A stretch of 64,000 nucleotides of DNA from Natrialbaceae archaeon AArc-T1-2 (GCF_030273315.1 NZ_CP127174.1:1922001-1986000); one strand, 5' to 3'; counted from the first letter of the stretch, positions 42,485-52,368 are shown. The notes: generated by a model not told the origin, from the letters alone. Numbers and translations are program-made.

Positions 42485-43780
42485 CTACGTGTCGAACGCG
42501 TCCAGGCTCGACTGCAGCCCGGCCGCGAGTTCGGATTTCCGTCGCAGCCGCGCCGGCGAGACCGGGAGCCGGTCGGCGACCGTCGCGACCGCCCCGTGAA
42601 ACGTTTCGCTCTCCCCGGACCCACCCTCGAAGGCGTTGCGGACGCTCTCGCGAACCTGCCAGACGCCGACGGGAGCCCAGTAGTCGTCGCTTACCTCCCG
42701 GAGCACGAGACACTTCGCCTGGCGGCCGATCGACTCGAGGTACTCGAGCACCCCGAGCCGGGCGGCGTAGTAGGCTCCGGCGGTCTCCTCGACGTAGCTC
42801 GAGCGCCCGTCGTAGCCCTCCGAGGCGGCGGCCATCCAGACGTCGCCGTGTGGGTCGGGATTCCAGATGCTTCCCGGCGACTTGATCTCGACGAGTTCGA
42901 ACTCCCAGCGCCCGGGTGCGAGGATGATCCAGTAGCGGTTACCCACGTACTCGGTGGCCCAGACCCGGACCTCGTCGACGCTCGAAGCCGATCGGATCCG
43001 CCCCCGGAGGTACTGTCCGATCGTGTCGTCGACCGCCGTGATCGACCACCGCGTCGGAACGAGTCGGCGGTTCTCGGCCCGCCCGAGCGCGCCGGCAGAG
43101 AGGATCGAGTCGATCTCGTAGACGTCGAATCCGCGCCGATAGAGGTAGGTCATCGCGCCCTGGGCCTGCCAGTCGTCGTCCTCGAGGGTCTTTTCTACCG
43201 GTCGCGGCACGTGCGGATTCTCCGTGAGATCCGCCGACCGTGCGTTCGCACGCGGCCCACGCGGCGTCGCGACGTCCGTCCCGGCATCCAGGCCGAGATC
43301 CGGCGTCGACTCGAGACCGATCTCGAGGTCGACGGGCCGGTCCGCGATCGCGACTTCCCGCCCGACGCCGACGATCCCCTCCCAGACGTCCGCGACCGAG
43401 GACGCGAGCCGGCTGGCGACCGACGGCGACTCGACGTCCGCCCGTTTGCTCGAGTTCAACAGGCCGGTCCGCCGTCGAAGGACGTCGTCGATGGCGTATC
43501 CCTGGCGGTACCAGTCCGCGTCGGTGACGTACTCGCTCGCGCTGTCTTCGTCGCCGACCGGCGAGAGGAGTCCGACCGGGACGTTCGGATAGCTCGAGCG
43601 ACCGACGAAGATCGACGGCGCCGTCGAACCCACGTAGGTGTCGTCGCTGACGGCGGCGTCGAATCGCCGTTCGAACCGCTCGAGGTGGTCCGTGATCGCG
43701 TAGGACTTCTCCGTTGCGAGGCGACGGCGCTCGGCCTCCGCGTCGGGCTCGAGATCCTCGATGTAGTCGTCGAGGCGCAT
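42485..43780 (-). CDS. nreA: DNA repair protein NreA
   Basis: A 431-residue archaeal repair protein. It matches the NreA family in the N-terminal GSTAPSIFVGRSSYPNVPVGLLSPV segment and the central WSITAVDDTIGQYLRGRI and WIILAPGRWEFELVEIKSPGSIW regions. The last residues, QSSLDAFDT, fit a PCNA-interacting (PIP) box, as reported for NreA proteins that act with PCNA in mitomycin C-type damage repair. The zinc-finger extension seen in some relatives is missing here. ATG start at 43780. Confidence 0.9.
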   Translation of the reverse strand: MRLDDYIEDLEPDAEAERRRLATEKSYAITDHLERFERRFDAAVSDDTYVGSTAPSIFVGRSSYPNVPVGLLSPVGDEDSASEYVTDADWYRQGYAIDDVLRRRTGLLNSSKRADVESPSVASRLASSVADVWEGIVGVGREVAIADRPVDLEIGLESTPDLGLDAGTDVATPRGPRANARSADLTENPHVPRPVEKTLEDDDWQAQGAMTYLYRRGFDVYEIDSILSAGALGRAENRRLVPTRWSITAVDDTIGQYLRGRIRSASSVDEVRVWATEYVGNRYWIILAPGRWEFELVEIKSPGSIWNPDPHGDVWMAAASEGYDGRSSYVEETAGAYYAARLGVLEYLESIGRQAKCLVLREVSDDYWAPVGVWQVRESVRNAFEGGSGESETFHGAVATVADRLPVSPARLRRKSELAAGLQSSLDAFDT

Positions 43781-43900
43781 TCGGTCGTCGTTGGGGCGAG
43801 ACGACTTTGAATGTCTCGTCCGGCGGTCTCGAGCGACTCCGATTCGAGCCCGGCACTTGCACGCCGAACGAACACGACCGACACTACGCTAGCAGGGGCG

Positions 43901-44503
43901 ATGACACGCACGTACTCTACGCGACGACGACTACTCGCTGCAAGCGGTGCGATCGGGCTTACAGCGGTCGCGGGCTGTACCGACGCGGTTCCGGACGGCG
44001 AGGACGAGGATGACGAGGACGGAGACGAAGGCGAACCCGAGGCCGAGCCGGCAACGGACGTCGAAGACGACCCCGAAGAGGAGGCGCTGGATGACGAAGC
44101 GGAAGAAGAGGAAGTAGAAGAGGAGGTCGAGGGAGAGCCCGCTGAAGACGTCGACTACGAGGGCCCTGACGGGAGCGTCTCGTTCGCCGAGCCGGAAGAC
44201 GGAGACGAGGTCACGAGCCCCGTCGAGATCGTAATGGAGGCGGACGACTTCGAGGTCGAGTCGGCCGGAGGCGAACCCGAAGACGGACAGGGTCACCTGC
44301 ACGTTCTGGTCGACGTCGACTGCGTCGAGCCGGGCGAACCGATCCCCTTCACGGACCGACACAATCACTTCGGTGACGGCGAGACGGAAGTCGAACTCGA
44401 CTTCGAGCCGGGCGAGTACGACCTCTGTCTCCAGGCCAGCGACGCGGGCCACATCGCGTACGATCTCACCGACGAGATCTCGATTACCGTCGTCGAAGAG
44501 TAA
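43901..44503 (+). CDS. Tat-exported lipoprotein with DUF4399 domain
   Basis: A 200-residue exported protein. The N-terminus TRRRLLAASGAIGLTAVAGC combines a twin-arginine signal with a lipobox (AVAGC), so it is probably lipid-anchored outside the cell. A very acidic linker (residues 30-90) precedes a DUF4399 domain with GHLHVLVDVDC, PFTDRHNHFGDGETEVELDFEPGEYDLCLQ; the histidines and cysteines could bind metal. The function of DUF4399 is unknown. ATG start at 43901. Confidence 0.85.
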   Translation: MTRTYSTRRRLLAASGAIGLTAVAGCTDAVPDGEDEDDEDGDEGEPEAEPATDVEDDPEEEALDDEAEEEEVEEEVEGEPAEDVDYEGPDGSVSFAEPEDGDEVTSPVEIVMEADDFEVESAGGEPEDGQGHLHVLVDVDCVEPGEPIPFTDRHNHFGDGETEVELDFEPGEYDLCLQASDAGHIAYDLTDEISITVVEE

Positions 44504-44794
44504 CCGTCACCGAAGACGACGGCATCTTCGAGGTTGCCAGAACGACGGGTGAGGAAAGAATTCGTCACGTTCCCGTCGTCGACAGGGAGAACGCTCGAGG
44601 GGATCGCCTCGCTCGACGACTCGTGGTCGTGCTGGCGAACTCGCCGGTGCGATCGAAGCGCAATCGCCGCGGTTCTGACGCGACCGATCGGGAACTCTCG
44701 GACGGAGACGAAGCTATGCGGTGGGCGGGTGAAACCGCGGTCAGCTACCTATGGCTGTACCGCTGGCTTTCGTTGCTCCGCTGTGAACGGCTGT
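44504..44794. other. intergenic region, 291 bp, no gene seen
   Basis: This gap lies between the convergent lipoprotein and TFB genes. Short open frames here cross into TFB and look like shadows. I see no RNA gene, palindrome or repeat. Confidence 0.5.
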
Positions 44795-45760
44795 CTAACC
44801 GTGGATCCCCATCGCTTCGATCTGTTCCTGATACCGGTTCCGGATCGTCACTTCCGTCACCTGGGCGACGTCTGCGACTTCGCGCTGGGTCTTTTTCTCG
44901 TTGCACAGAAGCGACGCGGCGTAGATCGCTGCCGCGGCATAGCCCGTCGGTGACTTGCCCGACAGCAACCCTTCCTCTGCGGTCTTTTCGATGATCTCGT
45001 TTGCCTTGGTCTGGACTTCCTCCGAGAGTTCGAGTTCAGAACAGAAGCGAGGGACGTACTTTTTCGGATCCACGGGTTTCATCTCGAGGCCGAGTTCCTG
45101 CGAGATGTATCGATACGTCCGACCGATCTCTTTGCGTTCGACGCGGGAGACCTCGGAAATCTCTTCCAAGCTGCGCGGAATGCCTTCCTTTCGGCAGGCG
45201 GCGTACAGTGCCGACGTCGCAACCCCTTCGATTGATCGCCCCCGGATGAGATCTTCTTTGAGCGCGCGTCGGTAGATGACCGACGCGACCTCGCGAACCG
45301 ATCGTGGGACACCGAGTGCGGATGCCATCCGGTCGATCTCCGAGAGTGCAAACTGAAGATTACGCTCGCCTGCGTCTTTGGTTCGGATGCGTTCTTGCCA
45401 CTTTCGCAGCCGATGCATCTGGCTGCGTTTTTTCGAGGAAATCGACCGACCGTAGGCGTCTTTGTCCTTCCAGTCGATCGTCGTCGTCAACCCCTTGTCG
45501 TGCATCGTCTGCGTCGTCGGCGCACCGACGCGGGACTTCTCCTGTCGTTCCTGGTGGTTGAACGCCCGCCATTCCGGACCGGGGTCGATCTTTTCTTCTT
45601 CCACGACGAGCCCGCAGTCCTCACAGATGAGCTCGCCCCGGTCGGAGTCCTTAACGAGGTTGTCCGAGTTACATTCGGGGCAGGCACGTACCCCTTCGTC
45701 TTCGGACTCGGCCTCGTCCATCTCGCGCGTTCGCTCCCGCTGGCGGGTGGACCGTGTCAT
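44795..45760 (-). CDS. tfb: transcription initiation factor IIB (TFB)
   Basis: A 321-residue general transcription factor that bridges TBP-bound promoter DNA and RNA polymerase. An N-terminal zinc ribbon has C27, C30, C46 and C49; the B-reader region includes [23 protein letters not shown]. Two cyclin-like repeats follow (about 120-210 and 215-310), the second ending with an [23 protein letters not shown]. Haloarchaea have several TFBs; which paralogue this is cannot be told. A strong TATA box at 45786-45795 supports the start at 45760. Confidence 0.96.
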   Translation of the reverse strand: MTRSTRQRERTREMDEAESEDEGVRACPECNSDNLVKDSDRGELICEDCGLVVEEEKIDPGPEWRAFNHQERQEKSRVGAPTTQTMHDKGLTTTIDWKDKDAYGRSISSKKRSQMHRLRKWQERIRTKDAGERNLQFALSEIDRMASALGVPRSVREVASVIYRRALKEDLIRGRSIEGVATSALYAACRKEGIPRSLEEISEVSRVERKEIGRTYRYISQELGLEMKPVDPKKYVPRFCSELELSEEVQTKANEIIEKTAEEGLLSGKSPTGYAAAAIYAASLLCNEKKTQREVADVAQVTEVTIRNRYQEQIEAMGIHG

Positions 45761-45785
45761 CGCACTTTTATAGTAGTATCACCAA

Positions 45786-45795
45786 GATATATAAA
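45786..45795 (-). promoter_or_regulatory. TATA box of the TFB gene
   Basis: GATATATAAA on the plus strand reads TTTATATATC on the minus strand, a near-consensus haloarchaeal box. It lies 26-35 bases before the ATG at 45760, so the mRNA is probably leaderless. Confidence 0.7.
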
Positions 45796-45921
45796 CCCTT
45801 GGGAAGAGCGACGACGCCACATCCAGTTCCCCCAAAATACGGCGTCTCGACCGCCTCGAACTGTCGAATTCGATCCGGAACCAGAAAGGTTTTACCCGGA
45901 CTATCGCGTCAACAGGAACGA

Positions 45922-46515
45922 ATGCCGGTCATCGAATGCGACGTCGAGGGGGCACGCGAACGGCTCGAGGACGCGGGTGTCGAGGTCCGTCCAGGTAACA
46001 CCGAGCACGAACGGTGGCGTGCCTACCGCGGCGACGCGACGGCGATCGCCTACGACGACAAAGTCGTCATTCAGGGCGCGAACCCGCGGGATATCGAGGC
46101 GTTGCTACGCGAAGACGGCGGACGCGCACACGTCTACTTCGACGGTGCCGCACGCGGTAACCCCGGCCCGGCCGCCGTCGGCTGGGTGATCGTCACGAGC
46201 GACGGTATCGTCGCCGAGGGCAACGACCGGATCGGGCGTGCGACGAACAACCAGGCCGAGTACGAGGCCCTGCTCGCGGCACTCGAGGCCGCCCGCGAGT
46301 ACGGCTACGACGAACTCCACGTTCGGGGCGACTCCGAACTGATCGTCAAACAGCTTCGCGGGGAGTACGACGTGAACGATCCCGACCTCCGAGAGAAACG
46401 CGTCCGCGCGCTCGAGCACCTCTCCTCGTTCGAGGAGTGGACGATCGAACACGTCCCCCGCGAGGTCAACGACCGGGCCGACTGCCTCGCGAACGAGGCG
46501 CTCGAGGACGCATAA
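45922..46515 (+). CDS. rnhA: ribonuclease HI
   Basis: A 197-residue RNase HI that cleaves RNA in RNA-DNA hybrids. The catalytic carboxylates are D74 (VYFDGAARGNPG), E113 (NNQAEYEALL), D137 (VRGDSEL) and D187 (NDRAD). The first 65 residues are a haloarchaeal N-terminal extension not needed for the core fold. ATG start at 45922. It is followed by the gene called RnhA operon protein in haloarchaea. Confidence 0.94.
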   Translation: MPVIECDVEGARERLEDAGVEVRPGNTEHERWRAYRGDATAIAYDDKVVIQGANPRDIEALLREDGGRAHVYFDGAARGNPGPAAVGWVIVTSDGIVAEGNDRIGRATNNQAEYEALLAALEAAREYGYDELHVRGDSELIVKQLRGEYDVNDPDLREKRVRALEHLSSFEEWTIEHVPREVNDRADCLANEALEDA

Positions 46516-46557
46516 AACCGACAACGAAAAACGCCGTCGGGAACTACGGTCTCGAGA

Positions 46558-47181
46558 ATGACGCCCGAGGACGTCACAGACGGTGCGGACGGTCCTGACT
46601 CGTCAGACGCGACCGACGAGTCCGAACTGCCGGCCGAGACCGTCGAGGAGGCCGAACGACTCACCCGACTGGCCCGGAACGCGATCGACGAGAACGAACG
46701 CGACGCCTACCGACGACGTCGCGAAGACGTGCTCGAGCCCCACGGATTCACGGCTCGAGTCCGAACCGAGGACGCGGGCGACGTGCTCGTGCTCTACCCT
46801 GCGGAGTGGCGCGAAGACGGCGTCATCCGAACCGACCGCATCGACGACCTCTCGCGTGCGGTCGAGATTCGACTCGACGGTCCGGGCGACCCGGACGACT
46901 GGGACGACCTCGACGCCGCGAACAGAGCGCTCGTCGACGCCGTCCGAAAAGTCCACGGCGACGTCCACGGCGACAACGCGGCCGCGTTCGCGGACTTCAT
47001 GAGCAATCACTACGCGCGTCCGATGACGTCGGCGACCGGCGACGAGATCACGGAGTTTCGTACCGAGTACTTCGTGCGCAACGCGTGGCCGTCGAAAAAA
47101 CAGCGGGAGGTGATCGAGGAGTCGATCGCTCTCGTCTTCGAGACGGCAGGCGAGTCGGTCCCCGAGTTTCGGTGTCAGTAG
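46558..47181 (+). CDS. RnhA operon protein (DUF7108 type)
   Basis: A 207-residue acidic haloarchaeal protein that recurs immediately downstream of rnhA. The C-terminal part, FADFMSNHYARPMTSATGDEITEFRTEYFVRNAWPSKKQREVIEESI, is its conserved core; the N-terminal 50 residues are an acidic tail. Function unknown; conserved linkage suggests a role in nucleic-acid metabolism. It ends one base before the convergent PadR gene. Confidence 0.82.
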   Translation: MTPEDVTDGADGPDSSDATDESELPAETVEEAERLTRLARNAIDENERDAYRRRREDVLEPHGFTARVRTEDAGDVLVLYPAEWREDGVIRTDRIDDLSRAVEIRLDGPGDPDDWDDLDAANRALVDAVRKVHGDVHGDNAAAFADFMSNHYARPMTSATGDEITEFRTEYFVRNAWPSKKQREVIEESIALVFETAGESVPEFRCQ

Positions 47182-47541
47182 TCAGTAACTCTCGTCGACG
47201 AGCCCGTGGAGTTCCTCGGCGCGTTCCTCGCCGTTGACGACCTTCGAGAACGTCCACTTGATGCCGTCGAGGACGGCCTCGTAGCCGTCGTCGGTCAGCG
47301 AGTACTGGTTCGTTCGCTTGTCGAGTTCGCTTTTCTCGACCAGACCCAACTCGACGAGTTCGTCGAGGTTCGGATACAGTCGACCGTGGTTCACTTCGGC
47401 TCCGTAGTACTCCTCGAGTTCGCGTTTGATCGCCAGCCCGTACATCGGTTCCTTGGCGAGGATAACGAGGATATTACGCTGGAAGGCGGTGAGTTCACGT
47501 GCGATACCCTGACTGCCGGTAATTGATTGTGCCTCTGACAT
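47182..47541 (-). CDS. PadR family transcriptional regulator
   Basis: A 119-residue regulator with the PadR winged helix: LTAFQRNILVILAKEPMYGLAIKRELEEYYGAEVNHGRLYPNLDELVELGLVEKSE, then a short dimerisation helix. ATG start at 47541. On the minus strand CTTAAATA lies 25-35 bases upstream, a good TATA box for a leaderless mRNA. It is divergent from the pyrophosphatase gene (191 bp apart). Target unknown. Confidence 0.9.
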   Translation of the reverse strand: MSEAQSITGSQGIARELTAFQRNILVILAKEPMYGLAIKRELEEYYGAEVNHGRLYPNLDELVELGLVEKSELDKRTNQYSLTDDGYEAVLDGIKWTFSKVVNGEERAEELHGLVDESY

Positions 47542-47732
47542 ACCCGTGTAAATGTAACCGCACTATTTAAGACTTGCCAACTATTCGCGGCTTCGTGATT
47601 GTGTGGTGACGACGATCCAGACGGCATACGTGTACCGACTGAGGGAGCGCCCTCGGCCGTAGATAGCCGTCAGCGTGCATCTGTAATTCGATTACGAAAG
47701 TACTTTTTGGTCGTCCCTGGATTCACAGGTGT

Positions 47733-48266
47733 ATGGTGAATCTGTGGGAAGACCTCGAAACCGGACCGAACGCGCCCGAAGAGATCTACGCCGTCGTGGA
47801 GTGTCTCAAAGGAGAACGGAACAAGTACGAGTACGACAAGGACGTGCCGGGCGTGGTGCTCGACCGCGTCCTTCACAGCAACGTTCACTACCCAAGTGAC
47901 TACGGGTTCATCCCGCAATCGTACTACGACGACGAGGATCCCTTCGACGTGCTCGTGCTCGTCGAAGACCAGACGTTCCCGGGCTGTATCATCGAGGCAC
48001 GTCCGGTCGCGCTCATGAGGATGGACGACGACGGCGAACAGGACGACAAGGTCATCGCCGTCCCCACCGAGGATCCCCGGTTCGATCACATCGAGGATCT
48101 CGAAGACATTCCCCAACAGACCGTCGACGAGATCGACGAGTTCTTCGAGACGTACAAGAACTTAGAGGAGGGCAAGGACGTCGAGACGCTGGGCTGGGAG
48201 GATCGCGAGGCTGCCTACGACGCGATCGAACACGCACAGGACCTCTACGAGGAACACTTCGGCTGA
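47733..48266 (+). CDS. ppa: inorganic pyrophosphatase (family I)
   Basis: A 177-residue soluble enzyme that hydrolyses pyrophosphate. It shows the family I active-site elements: ECLKGERNKYEYDKD near the N-terminus, YPSDYGFIPQSYYDDEDPFDVLVL, and EDPRFDHIEDLEDIP. It has the signature DxDPxDV as DEDPFDV. Full length, and an ATG start preceded by an AT-rich TACTTTTTG promoter element about 30 bases upstream. Confidence 0.96.
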   Translation: MVNLWEDLETGPNAPEEIYAVVECLKGERNKYEYDKDVPGVVLDRVLHSNVHYPSDYGFIPQSYYDDEDPFDVLVLVEDQTFPGCIIEARPVALMRMDDDGEQDDKVIAVPTEDPRFDHIEDLEDIPQQTVDEIDEFFETYKNLEEGKDVETLGWEDREAAYDAIEHAQDLYEEHFG

Positions 48267-48317
48267 GGCCGAGACGAGAGACCGGCTTTCGCCGCGTTCG
48301 TGTCGACGCTGTACCGG

Positions 48318-49118
48318 TCAGCACCGCCTGTCGACTGCGTCCCGCAGCCGCGGAAGCACGTCGGTGACGTCCTCGCGGAGCACGACGGCCGCAGTTCCGT
48401 CGTGAGGCGTTTCCTCGAGGTTGACGATGCCGACGGTCCCGCCGGACCGACCCGCCTGTCGGGGCAACGAGGCGGCCGGCTCGACGACGAGCGACGAGCC
48501 GATCGCGAGGAAGACGTCGCTCTCGCGAGCGAGCGACTGCGATCGCTGCAGCGTCGCCGCCGACAGCTGCTCGCCGAAGAGAACGACGTCCGGCTTGTAG
48601 ACGCCGCCACACTCACACCGCGGCGGGAGGTCCCCGTCGCGGATGCGCTCTAGAATCGGATCATTTGGTCGCTGCCTGCCACAGTCGACACAGCGAACCC
48701 GGTGGGCGTTGCCGTGGAGCTCGAGCAGTTCGGCTCCCGTCTCCGGGACGGTTCCGGGGTCCGGGTCGTCGTCGGTGACCGCCCTGGCCGCCTCGGCGTG
48801 GAGCCCGTCGGTGTTCTGGGTCGCGACGGCCTCGAGATGGCCGGACTCGCCGAGGTCGGCGAGCGCCTCGTGGGCGGCGTTTGGCGCGACGTCCCCGTCG
48901 AACATCGTCTCGTAGAGCTCGAGGCGATCCGTCCAGAAGCCGGCCGGGTCGCGCTGGAACCGGCCGTAGGTGAACTGCCCTTCCTCGAAGCGTTTCCAGA
49001 CGCCGTCGTCGCCACGGAACGTCGGCACGCCAGAGGGTGCGGAGATGCCCGCGCCGGTCAGCGCGACGACGGTGTCGGCGTTCCCGATCTCTTCGGCGAG
49101 TCGCTCGAGGTCGTCCAT
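48318..49118 (-). CDS. Sir2 family NAD-dependent protein deacylase
   Basis: A 266-residue sirtuin that removes acyl groups from lysines using NAD+. NAD-binding GAGISAPSGVPTFRG is at residues 21-35; TQNTDGLH and the catalytic His in ELHGNAHRVRC follow. Four cysteines in CVDCGR and CECGGV bind zinc. GSSLVVEPAASLP and VNLEETPHD complete the pattern. ATG start at 49118. Targets might include chromatin proteins such as Alba or histones, but this is unknown here. Confidence 0.93.
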   Translation of the reverse strand: MDDLERLAEEIGNADTVVALTGAGISAPSGVPTFRGDDGVWKRFEEGQFTYGRFQRDPAGFWTDRLELYETMFDGDVAPNAAHEALADLGESGHLEAVATQNTDGLHAEAARAVTDDDPDPGTVPETGAELLELHGNAHRVRCVDCGRQRPNDPILERIRDGDLPPRCECGGVYKPDVVLFGEQLSAATLQRSQSLARESDVFLAIGSSLVVEPAASLPRQAGRSGGTVGIVNLEETPHDGTAAVVLREDVTDVLPRLRDAVDRRC

Positions 49119-49191
49119 GGTTCCAATAGCGGGCCGGGAGTCAAAGTTCGACCGATGGAGCCATCGCCACTCGATTTGCCGCCGCAGGATC

Positions 49192-49203
49192 TATATATAT
49201 ACA
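49192..49203 (+). promoter_or_regulatory. TATA box of the vapBC remnant
   Basis: TATATATATACA stands 25-36 bases before the ATG at 49228. It suggests that the collapsed antitoxin frame is still transcribed. Confidence 0.5.
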
Positions 49204-49227
49204 CAGCTCAAAAACACAGGGACGCAG

Positions 49228-49583
49228 ATGGGAAGCAAGAGTATCAGTGTTCGGGACGAGACGTATCGTCGTCTCGACCGGGAAAACCGGGAAGGCGAGA
49301 GATTTCGGTGTCGACGCTCACGGTGACGGCGGTCGGTTACGATCTCTCGGATTCCGATCGGGAACGGTTCGAACGGATCGTCGGACGCGTCGACGTCCTT
49401 CCCTACGGGCTCGAGGAAGCGAAACGAGCGACGAGAGAGCACCGCGAGCTTCGCCGAGACGGGACACAGGTCGGTGCGATAGACGCCATGATCGCTGCGA
49501 CGGCGATCGAGGCGAACAGGCCGGTCGTTACCCGGAACGTGGCCGAGTTCCAGCGAACGGGCGCGGCCGTGACGCCGTACTGA
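49228..49583 (+). pseudogene. vapBC toxin-antitoxin remnant with internal deletion
   Basis: From the ATG at 49228 the frame encodes MGSKSISVRDETYRRLDREN, the N-terminus of a haloarchaeal VapB-type antitoxin, then loses similarity after GERF and stops at 49326. A second frame from about 49308 to 49583 encodes the C-terminal two thirds of a PIN toxin (ERFERIVGRVDVLPYGLEEA ... GAIDAMIAATAIEANRPVVTRNVAEF). The first PIN aspartate and about 45 residues are gone, as are the antitoxin's last 40 or so. A deletion therefore joined the two genes out of frame, and no working toxin should be made. Confidence 0.75.
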
Positions 49584-49644
49584 AACCGAATCGGTTTTGG
49601 AACGAACGATTGCGCTTAAGTCCCGGCTCCGACAAGCGAGGGGT

Positions 49645-50949
49645 ATGCAGGACCGAACCTACACGGCCGAGGCCGAGCCGGGCGAGGAAGTAACCGTCGC
49701 CGGCTGGGTCCACGAGATTCGCGATCTCGGCGGCATCGCCTTCCTGATTCTCCGGGACAGCTCGGGCAAGATTCAGGTCAAATTCGAGAAAGACGAGATG
49801 GACGATGACCTCGTCGAGACCGGTCTCGAGGCCGGTCGCGAAAGCGTCGTACGCGTCACCGGCGCGGTCGAAGAAGAGCCACGTGCACCGACTGGCGTCG
49901 AGGTTGTCCCGGAGTCCGTCGGGGTTATCGCCGAAGCCGATCCCGAACTTCCACTCGACCCCTCGGGCAAGGTCGACGCAGACCTCTCGACGCGACTCGA
50001 CAATCGAACGCTCGATCTCCGCAAGGAGGAGGTCCAGGCGATCTTCGAGATTCGCGCCGAGATCCTGCGGGCCGCCCGCGAGCGGTTCCGCGAGTTCGAC
50101 TGTACCGAGATCAACACGCCGAAGATCGTCGCCACCGGTACCGAAGGCGGCACCGAACTGTTCCCGATCACCTACTTCGGCCGCGAGGCCTTCATGAACC
50201 AGAGCCCGCAGCTGTTCAAGCAGTTGATCGCCGGCTCGAACGTCGAACGCGTCTTCGAGATCGGACCGATCTTCCGCGCCGAAGAGCACAACACGCCTCG
50301 TCACCTGAACGAGGCGACCTCGATCGACTTCGAGGGCGCATTCTGCGAGGCAAGCGACGCGATGGACGTCGCCGAGGGCGTCGTCACCGCCGCCTACGAG
50401 GCCGTCGCCGAGAACTGCGCCGAGGAACTCGAGGCGCTCGGACTGGCAGACGAGTTCGACGTTCCCGAGGAGACGTTCCCCCGCATCACCTACGAGGAGG
50501 CCATCGAGCGCATCAACGCGACGGGCGAACTCGACGAACAGCTCGTCTGGGGCGACGACCTGCCGACTGAAGGCGAGAAGGCCTTAGGCGACGACGTCGG
50601 CAGCCACTACTTCATCACCGACTGGCCGAGCGAGATCAAACCCTTCTACATCAAAGACCACGACGACGACGCCGAGCTGTCGACCGGCTTCGACCTGATG
50701 CATCCCCGGATGGAGCTGGTCTCGGGCGGCCAGCGCGAACACCGCTACGAGAAACTCGTCGATGGCTTCGAACAGCAGGGACTCGACCCCGAGCAGTTCG
50801 AGTACTACACGAAGATGTTTAAATACGGTATGCCACCTCACGCCGGTTTCGGCCTCGGTGGCGAACGGCTCGTGATGACGATCCTCGGTCTCGAGAACAT
50901 CCGCGAGGCCGTTCTCTTCCCGCGAGATCGCCAGCGGTTGTCGCCGTAG
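49645..50949 (+). CDS. aspS: aspartate--tRNA ligase (archaeal AspS)
   Basis: A 434-residue class IIb synthetase with an N-terminal OB-fold ([21 protein letters not shown]) that recognises the anticodon. The catalytic core contains motif 2 ([25 protein letters not shown]) and motif 3 ([16 protein letters not shown]). It charges tRNA-Asp, and possibly also tRNA-Asn where an amidotransferase exists. The start is the ATG at 49645; the upstream in-frame codons do not belong to the family. Confidence 0.95.
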   Translation: MQDRTYTAEAEPGEEVTVAGWVHEIRDLGGIAFLILRDSSGKIQVKFEKDEMDDDLVETGLEAGRESVVRVTGAVEEEPRAPTGVEVVPESVGVIAEADPELPLDPSGKVDADLSTRLDNRTLDLRKEEVQAIFEIRAEILRAARERFREFDCTEINTPKIVATGTEGGTELFPITYFGREAFMNQSPQLFKQLIAGSNVERVFEIGPIFRAEEHNTPRHLNEATSIDFEGAFCEASDAMDVAEGVVTAAYEAVAENCAEELEALGLADEFDVPEETFPRITYEEAIERINATGELDEQLVWGDDLPTEGEKALGDDVGSHYFITDWPSEIKPFYIKDHDDDAELSTGFDLMHPRMELVSGGQREHRYEKLVDGFEQQGLDPEQFEYYTKMFKYGMPPHAGFGLGGERLVMTILGLENIREAVLFPRDRQRLSP

Positions 50950-51037
50950 GATTCGCCGCCCCTCGAGCGGAAACTCGGTGGCCGAGGAAGCGAGTAGTGA
51001 GAAAGTATATAGTTACTCGCTCTCGACAGTTCGAGAC

Positions 51038-51772
51038 ATGCAAGCAGTCGTCCTGGCCGCGGGCAAGGGGACCCGCCTTCGGCCGCTCACCGAGGACAAA
51101 CCGAAAGTCCTCGTCGAAGTGAACGACAAACCGCTCATCGAGGACGTCTTCGACAACCTCCTCGAGATCGGCGTCGACGAGTTGATCGTCGTCGTCGGCT
51201 ACATGAAAGAGAAGATCATCGAGCGCTACGGCGACTCTTACGAGGGCGTTCCCATAACGTACACCCACCAGCGCGAACAGCTCGGATTGGCCCACGCGAT
51301 CTTGCAGGCCGAGCCCCACGTCGAGGACGATTTCGTGCTCATGCTCGGGGACAACGTGTTCCGGGGGAACTTAGGCGACGTGATCAACCGCCAGCAAGAA
51401 GAGCGGGCCGACGCTGCCTTCCTCGTCGAGGAGGTTCCCTACGAGGAAGCCTCCCGTTACGGCGTCTGCGACACAAACGAGTACGGCGAGATCGTCGAAG
51501 TTGTCGAGAAACCCGACGAGCCACCGTCGAATCTCGTCATGACCGGCTTCTATACGTTCACGCCGGCGATCTTTCACGCCTGTCACCTCGTCCAGCCCTC
51601 CGACCGCGGCGAGTACGAACTCCCCGACGCGATCGATCTGCTGATCCAGTCGGGCCGGACCATCGACGCGATCCGGATGGACGGCTGGCGCGTCGACGTC
51701 GGCTATCCCGAGGACCGCGACCGGGCAGCACAACGGCTCCAGGAGATGGACGCGCCGATGCCAGCCGAGTAG
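51038..51772 (+). CDS. AglF-like sugar nucleotidyltransferase
   Basis: A 244-residue enzyme starting at the ATG at 51038: MQAVVLAAGKGTRLRPLTEDKPK, the NTP-binding signature of glucose-1-phosphate uridylyl/thymidylyltransferases. There is no C-terminal beta-helix. Size and sequence resemble haloarchaeal AglF, which makes UDP-sugars for N-glycosylation of the S-layer glycoprotein. The enzyme at 25173 is a longer relative. No glycosyltransferases are adjacent, so the pathway is inferred. Confidence 0.85.
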   Translation: MQAVVLAAGKGTRLRPLTEDKPKVLVEVNDKPLIEDVFDNLLEIGVDELIVVVGYMKEKIIERYGDSYEGVPITYTHQREQLGLAHAILQAEPHVEDDFVLMLGDNVFRGNLGDVINRQQEERADAAFLVEEVPYEEASRYGVCDTNEYGEIVEVVEKPDEPPSNLVMTGFYTFTPAIFHACHLVQPSDRGEYELPDAIDLLIQSGRTIDAIRMDGWRVDVGYPEDRDRAAQRLQEMDAPMPAE

Positions 51773-51852
51773 ACGAGCGGCCCACGCCGTTCGTGTCCGT
51801 CGCCGCCGTCCGATTCGATCCCGTTTTCCGATCCCAGTTCCGTCGTCCGGAT

Positions 51853-52299
51853 ATGGCACTCGAGGAGGTCATCCACGCTCGCGGACACGAACACATAAGC
51901 GCCGATCACGCGAGCACGTTCGAGGTGACGACCGACGACTACCTCACGCCGGCCGGCGACTGCATCCTCGCGATCTGTGCCGACCGCGCGCCGGCGGACT
52001 TCGATCCGGCGTTCGTCGAAGCCTGTCGGGACCCCGAGGCGACGATCACGATGACGATCGCAGCCGACGGCTACGAGGAAACCGTCACCGGACGCGGTGA
52101 TCCCGACCTCGAGTTCGCGAGCGAACGCAGCGCGGTCGGTCGAACGAGCGAGTACGTCGACGACCGCACGGTGATGCTCGAGGCGGCGTTCGCCGCCGAA
52201 GGGTTCGATCGGGACCTCGTCGATGCGCTCGCCGACGGTGCCGAGGCGACGATCCGGCTGGCCGTCTCGTCGGTTCGAGACGACTCCCGACCGGAATAG
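51853..52299 (+). CDS. DUF371 domain protein
   Basis: A 148-residue protein starting at the ATG at 51853. ALEEVIHARGHEHISADHASTFEVTTDDYLTPAGDCILAI is the conserved start of the archaeal DUF371 family, with the HARGH motif. DUF371 is widespread in archaea; its function is unknown. Located 80 bp after the AglF-like gene on the same strand. Confidence 0.86.
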   Translation: MALEEVIHARGHEHISADHASTFEVTTDDYLTPAGDCILAICADRAPADFDPAFVEACRDPEATITMTIAADGYEETVTGRGDPDLEFASERSAVGRTSEYVDDRTVMLEAAFAAEGFDRDLVDALADGAEATIRLAVSSVRDDSRPE

Positions 52300-52368
52300 A
52301 TCGATCGAATCGTTCGCTTTGATTCACAAAAGGACAAGACTGAAGTTTAGACTCGCTCTAATACCCGT

